NCBI GenBank assembly: GCA_023396415.1
Contig: JAEWWJ010000106.1
Location: 17,677 to 81,676, forward strand
DNA length: 64,000 nt
Direction: 5' to 3'
Source: Bacteroidota bacterium
GTDB taxonomy: Bacteria; Bacteroidota; Bacteroidia; Bacteroidales; F082
The notes below the pieces were generated by a model, which was given only the letters and a program-made list of their open reading frames with translations, did no database searches and had not been told where the DNA came from. How positions within the stretch are numbered: position 1 is the first letter of the stretch; each line of letters opens with the position of its first letter. This document shows, in pieces, positions 60,656-64,000 of this stretch. The position numbers and the translations under genes were made by a program.

Positions 60656-61897
60656 ATGAAGAAAACCCAAACATTGAAACGTGCTTCGATATTTATATTG
60701 TTAATAACCTGTGTTTTAAATCAATCATTAGCACAAGAAACAAACGAAAAAAAGCTACAACTCAAGTTTTCAGGTTTTGTGAAAACGTATTTTTGGTTGG
60801 ATAGCCGACAAATTGACGGTTCACGTGATGAGTTGTTGCTTTACTATCCTAAAAAACCAGTTTTCGATGCCAATGGAAATGATATTCATAGTGGTTTAAA
60901 CTCCAATTACAGTGCGATAAATACGCGTTTAAGTTTATCCGTCAAAGGCCCTCAAGTGCTTCATGCCGATGTAAGTGCATTTATTGAAAGTGATTTCACA
61001 GGAGTGAGCAATGCCGACATCAACGGGTTAAGGCTTCGCCACGCATTCATCCGCATGAAATGGGCCAACGACGAGCTGCTTCTAGGTCAGTATTGGCATC
61101 CGATGTTTGTGCCTGAAGTTTTTCCGGAGGTGCAGGCCTTCAATACCGGCGCACCTTTTCAGCCGTTTATCCGCAATCCACAGATCAACTATAAGCATCA
61201 TTTCGGAAAACTCAAACTCGAGGCAGCCCTCATCATGCAGCGCGACAACAGCAGTGATGGTCCTTTTGGCAGAAGCTATGTTTATATGCAGCAAACAGGA
61301 ATTCCAAACAGTCATTTACAGCTGAGCTACAAAAACGGAAACCATATTGCCGGTGTTGCCTTTGACTATAAAGTGATTCGACCTCGGTTGGTTTCCGACA
61401 GCATGTTCCGCAGCTCAGAGCTGGTTTCGTCGGCCACATGGATGGCCTACTACAAATACACTAAAGAGCTGTTCTCTATACAGTTGAAAACCATTTATGG
61501 CCAAAACCTTACCGAACATTTGATGCTTGGCGGCTATGCTGTTGCGCAGCGCGATCCGATGACGCGCATAGAAACCTACACGCCCACCAACCATCTTTTT
61601 GTGTGGGGCGGCATCAATTATGGCGATCAATACCGCTTTGGATTGTTTGGCGGTTTTGCCGAAAATTTGGGAACGACCACCGAAAACATCGGAATTTATT
61701 ATGGTAAAGGCTCCGACGTGAAATCCATGTTTCGCATTGCCCCACAATTTTGCTTCACCACAGGTCCTTTACAGCTGGCCTCTGAAATTGAATATACCTC
61801 AGCCTCATCAGGTACGCCAGATACTAAAGGTTTAATTCACAACACGAAAGCAACGGGTGTCTTCAGGCTGCTCTTAGTGGCTACTTACGTGTTTTAG
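60656..61897 (+). CDS. Outer-membrane beta-barrel porin-like protein
   Basis: 413 residues from the ATG at 60656 (MKKTQTLKRASIFILLITCVLNQSLAQ, a clear signal peptide); a TTG further upstream is not needed. The mature part starts LQLKFSGFVKTYFWLDSRQ and shows alternating beta-strand patterns with aromatic girdles, ending FRLLLVATYVF, a C-terminal aromatic suited to barrel assembly. The opening SGFVKTYFWLDSR resembles DcaP-like porins of Bacteroidota. The solute is unknown. A TATTTTTG -7 element lies at 60611-60618. Confidence 0.75.
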   Translation: MKKTQTLKRASIFILLITCVLNQSLAQETNEKKLQLKFSGFVKTYFWLDSRQIDGSRDELLLYYPKKPVFDANGNDIHSGLNSNYSAINTRLSLSVKGPQVLHADVSAFIESDFTGVSNADINGLRLRHAFIRMKWANDELLLGQYWHPMFVPEVFPEVQAFNTGAPFQPFIRNPQINYKHHFGKLKLEAALIMQRDNSSDGPFGRSYVYMQQTGIPNSHLQLSYKNGNHIAGVAFDYKVIRPRLVSDSMFRSSELVSSATWMAYYKYTKELFSIQLKTIYGQNLTEHLMLGGYAVAQRDPMTRIETYTPTNHLFVWGGINYGDQYRFGLFGGFAENLGTTTENIGIYYGKGSDVKSMFRIAPQFCFTTGPLQLASEIEYTSASSGTPDTKGLIHNTKATGVFRLLLVATYVF

Positions 61898-61983
61898 ACC
61901 TCATTTGGGGTTAGTTTTCCTGAAAAACTCCACGCAGAAAACTTTGTCGGGCCATTTGAGTTTTTATTGATCCACCGCTCTGT

Positions 61984-63501
61984 TTAAATTCCTTCAATCA
62001 AAGCATCAGGCAATTCCAGAGGAACGTCTCTTAAAAACTGCACACTTTTTTCAATTTCGGGATACATAATAATGTCTTGGTGAATAAACTTTACCTTTTC
62101 GCGGTAAGCTGCAACAAAGGCTTCAATAAAATCGCTTGAGCGCGCAGGACGGCGGAATTCAAGGGCTTGTGCCGCATTGAATAGTTCAATGGCAAGAATC
62201 CTTTCGAGGTTCAACACCACGCGTAAGCCTTTGGTGGCTGCATTGGCACCCATACTCACATGGTCTTCTTGACCCTGCGATGATTCAATGCTGTCAACAG
62301 AAGCGGGTGTGCAAAGTTGTTTGTTTTGGCTCACCAAGCTGGCCGATGCATATTGTGGTATCATAAAACCGGAATTCAGTCCCGGATTGGCAACTAAAAA
62401 AGGAGGTAAGCCACGTTTTCCATGCAACAATTGATAGGTGCGTCGCTCCGAAATATTGCCCCATTCTGCACATGCAATGGCCAAACTATCCAGAGCCAAA
62501 GCCAAAGGTTGCCCATGAAAGTTTCCGGCAGAAATGATCAAATCTTCATCAGGAAAAATGGTAGGGTTGTCAGTTACTGCGTTGATTTCTTTGCTGAAAA
62601 CATAAGCCGTGTAATTCACCGAATCTTTTGAAGCACCATGTACTTGAGGAATACATCTGAAACTGTATGGATCTTGGACGTGAGCTTTTTCTCGCTGAAT
62701 CAACTCGCTATTTTCTAACAATTTACGAATTTGAGAAGCAGTATCAATTTGTCCTCTGTGATGACGGATCTGATGCACGGCATCATAAAAAGGTTCAATT
62801 CTGCCGTCAAATGCCTCCAAAGAAACCGCAGCAATGATGTCGGCCAACATCGAAAGCCTAAACACCTTTAGCAGGCTGAAAACGCCGTACGCACTCATAA
62901 ACTGTGTGCCGTTGAGCAAAGCCAGCCCTTCTTTTGATTGCAGCTCGATGGGCTGCCAGTTGAAATGCTCGAGCACCTGAGCGGCAGCCATCACCTTGCC
63001 CTGAAAACGAACTTCGCCCATGCCAATCAATGGAAGGCTGAGGTGAGCCAAGGGAGCAAGATCGCCCGATGCACCCAATGAACCCATTTGATAAACTACG
63101 GGCAGCACATCGTGATTGAAAAAATCAACCAGGCGCTGTACAGTTTTCAACTGAACACCAGAATGGCCGTAGGAAAGGCTTTGTATTTTTAACAACAGCA
63201 TCAGTTTGACAATTTCCTGCGGCACCTCGTCGCCCAACCCACAGGCGTGCGACATGACTAAGTTTTTTTGCAAAGTCCCCAAATCTTCGGTGGAGATACT
63301 GGTGTCGCACAACGAACCAAAACCGGTGGTGATTCCGTAAACAGGTTTCGTTTGGGTGCTTATTTTATGATCGAGATAGGCCCTGCATTTTTCAATTTTT
63401 GCGATGGCGCTGGCCGATAGTTCCAGCTTATAGTCTTCTTTTATGATGTTGAAAATGGTCTTAAAGGTCAGTTTTTGATCACTGATATAATGTGTTTTCA
63501 T
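61984..63501 (-). CDS. hutH: Histidine ammonia-lyase
   Basis: 505 residues. The self-forming MIO cofactor triad A144-S145-G146 is in GSLGASGDLAPLAH. Substrate-determining residues favour histidine: S84-H85 in LVMSHACGLGD and the E in SSQGQEDHVSMG. GITTGFGSL at the amino end is standard. It deaminates L-histidine to trans-urocanate. hutU, hutI and hutG or a formiminotransferase are not in the window. hisS is next to it on the same strand, upstream. Confidence 0.94.
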   Translation of the reverse strand: MKTHYISDQKLTFKTIFNIIKEDYKLELSASAIAKIEKCRAYLDHKISTQTKPVYGITTGFGSLCDTSISTEDLGTLQKNLVMSHACGLGDEVPQEIVKLMLLLKIQSLSYGHSGVQLKTVQRLVDFFNHDVLPVVYQMGSLGASGDLAPLAHLSLPLIGMGEVRFQGKVMAAAQVLEHFNWQPIELQSKEGLALLNGTQFMSAYGVFSLLKVFRLSMLADIIAAVSLEAFDGRIEPFYDAVHQIRHHRGQIDTASQIRKLLENSELIQREKAHVQDPYSFRCIPQVHGASKDSVNYTAYVFSKEINAVTDNPTIFPDEDLIISAGNFHGQPLALALDSLAIACAEWGNISERRTYQLLHGKRGLPPFLVANPGLNSGFMIPQYASASLVSQNKQLCTPASVDSIESSQGQEDHVSMGANAATKGLRVVLNLERILAIELFNAAQALEFRRPARSSDFIEAFVAAYREKVKFIHQDIIMYPEIEKSVQFLRDVPLELPDALIEGI

Positions 63502-63697
63502 ATATTATCAAATTGGAAATAAAAATATTAACTACTTAGTAAGAAGATGAGTTTTGAACTCGAAAAGTATAAACCACACGAATGATGCAATTAAAAAAAT
63601 AACGCAAAAATTCACGTTAGATTACGGGCCTTTTACATAAAGTGCTTTTCGATTTACTTTGATTAAAAAATACAGGTTCCAATTCATTGTTAGAAGA

Positions 63698-64000
63698 TTA
63701 AGGCAACTTTTCTAAAAAATAAGCCTTCAACTGCTCCGTTTTGACATCTGATTGTTCGCCGGTGAGCATGTTTTTTACCGTCAGCCGGCCCGTTTGTATT
63801 TCAGTTTCGCCCGCCAAAACCACAAAAGTGATCTTTTTCTGATCGGCATATTTCATTTGTTTTTTCATCTTATCAGCCTCCGGATAAATCTCAGCGTTGA
63901 TGCCTGCTTTACGCAAATCGGCCAACAAGGGAAGACAATGCCTCTCCTCTACCAATCCAAAATTGACAAACAAAACAGCTGTTGAGCTTTCCGATTTTTC
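63698..64000 (-). CDS. hisS: Histidyl-tRNA synthetase, C-terminal end (5' part beyond window)
   Basis: 100 codons and the stop are visible; the frame is open to the window edge. The sequence VLFVNFGLVEERHCLPLLADLRKAGINAEIY ... KKQMKYADQKKITFVVLAGETE is the anticodon-binding domain of class II HisRS (Rossmann-like HGTP_anticodon fold). The catalytic core lies outside the window. It is on the same strand as hutH, with 196 bp between them. Confidence 0.9.
   Translation of the reverse strand, partial: EKSESSTAVLFVNFGLVEERHCLPLLADLRKAGINAEIYPEADKMKKQMKYADQKKITFVVLAGETEIQTGRLTVKNMLTGEQSDVKTEQLKAYFLEKLP

Noticed and set aside
1..64000. Prophage, genomic island or defence system
   Set aside because: No integrase, transposase, phage structural gene, toxin-antitoxin pair or Cas gene was recognised; gene content is mainly housekeeping and nutrient uptake.

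Overview
This window reads as ordinary chromosome from a member of the Bacteroidota, most likely an anaerobic or facultative Bacteroidales-type organism. The evidence is a SusC/SusD pair, a second TonB-dependent receptor with a DUF4249 lipoprotein, a type IX secretion (Por) C-terminal sorting domain, a very large periplasmic-propeller hybrid histidine kinase, several Bacteroidota-typical small families (DUF3822, DUF2795, DUF5606, DUF2279, DUF2975 with its small HTH partner), and repeated promoters of the Bacteroidota type (TTTG or TTG, 16-20 bp, TAnnTTTG). Nearly all genes lack Shine-Dalgarno sequences; dnaK, susD and the korB-like gene are the clear exceptions. I see no phage, insertion sequence, integrase or CRISPR array.

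Layout. 1-4.2 kb: a partial dicarboxylate-type symporter, a phosphofructokinase with a coupled DUF3995 membrane protein, and a secreted M14 peptidase. 4.2-10.5 kb: a 1516-residue hybrid kinase and a YfcC-type carrier, both on the minus strand. 10.8-14.1 kb: DUF4249 lipoprotein plus TonB receptor. 14.2-23.7 kb: MBL hydrolase, dnaK, a T9SS cargo protein, purL and an SDR. 23.8-31.6 kb: holA and AMP nucleosidase diverge from a PD-(D/E)XK protein coupled to a TPR hybrid kinase, followed by a membrane-anchored unknown, DUF3822 and rsmD. 31.6-36.8 kb (minus): DUF2795, cobalamin adenosyltransferase, ABC ATPase, methyltransferase, a secreted unknown and a CDF cation transporter.

37.0-41.4 kb is the most interesting unit: DUF2975 membrane protein, a small XRE regulator, a CaiB/BaiF CoA-transferase, and a 2-oxoacid:ferredoxin oxidoreductase whose beta and gamma subunits are fused. 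The genes overlap or abut, are preceded by a repeated operator-like motif, and end at a 52-bp near-perfect palindrome. The arrangement suggests that CoA-ester formation and 2-oxoacid oxidation or reductive carboxylation are coupled on a shared acid substrate.

41.5-64 kb: a thioredoxin, two small membrane proteins, susC/susD, an initiator tRNA-Met, era, der, an S4 protein, a secreted endonuclease/phosphatase-like lipoprotein, ftsE, two glycosyltransferases, murB, DUF2752 and TM2 membrane proteins, pyrD, DUF5606, DUF2279, a lone glutamine amidotransferase, an outer-membrane barrel, hutH, and the end of hisS at the right edge. All product calls come from reading motifs in the translated sequence; no database search was run.
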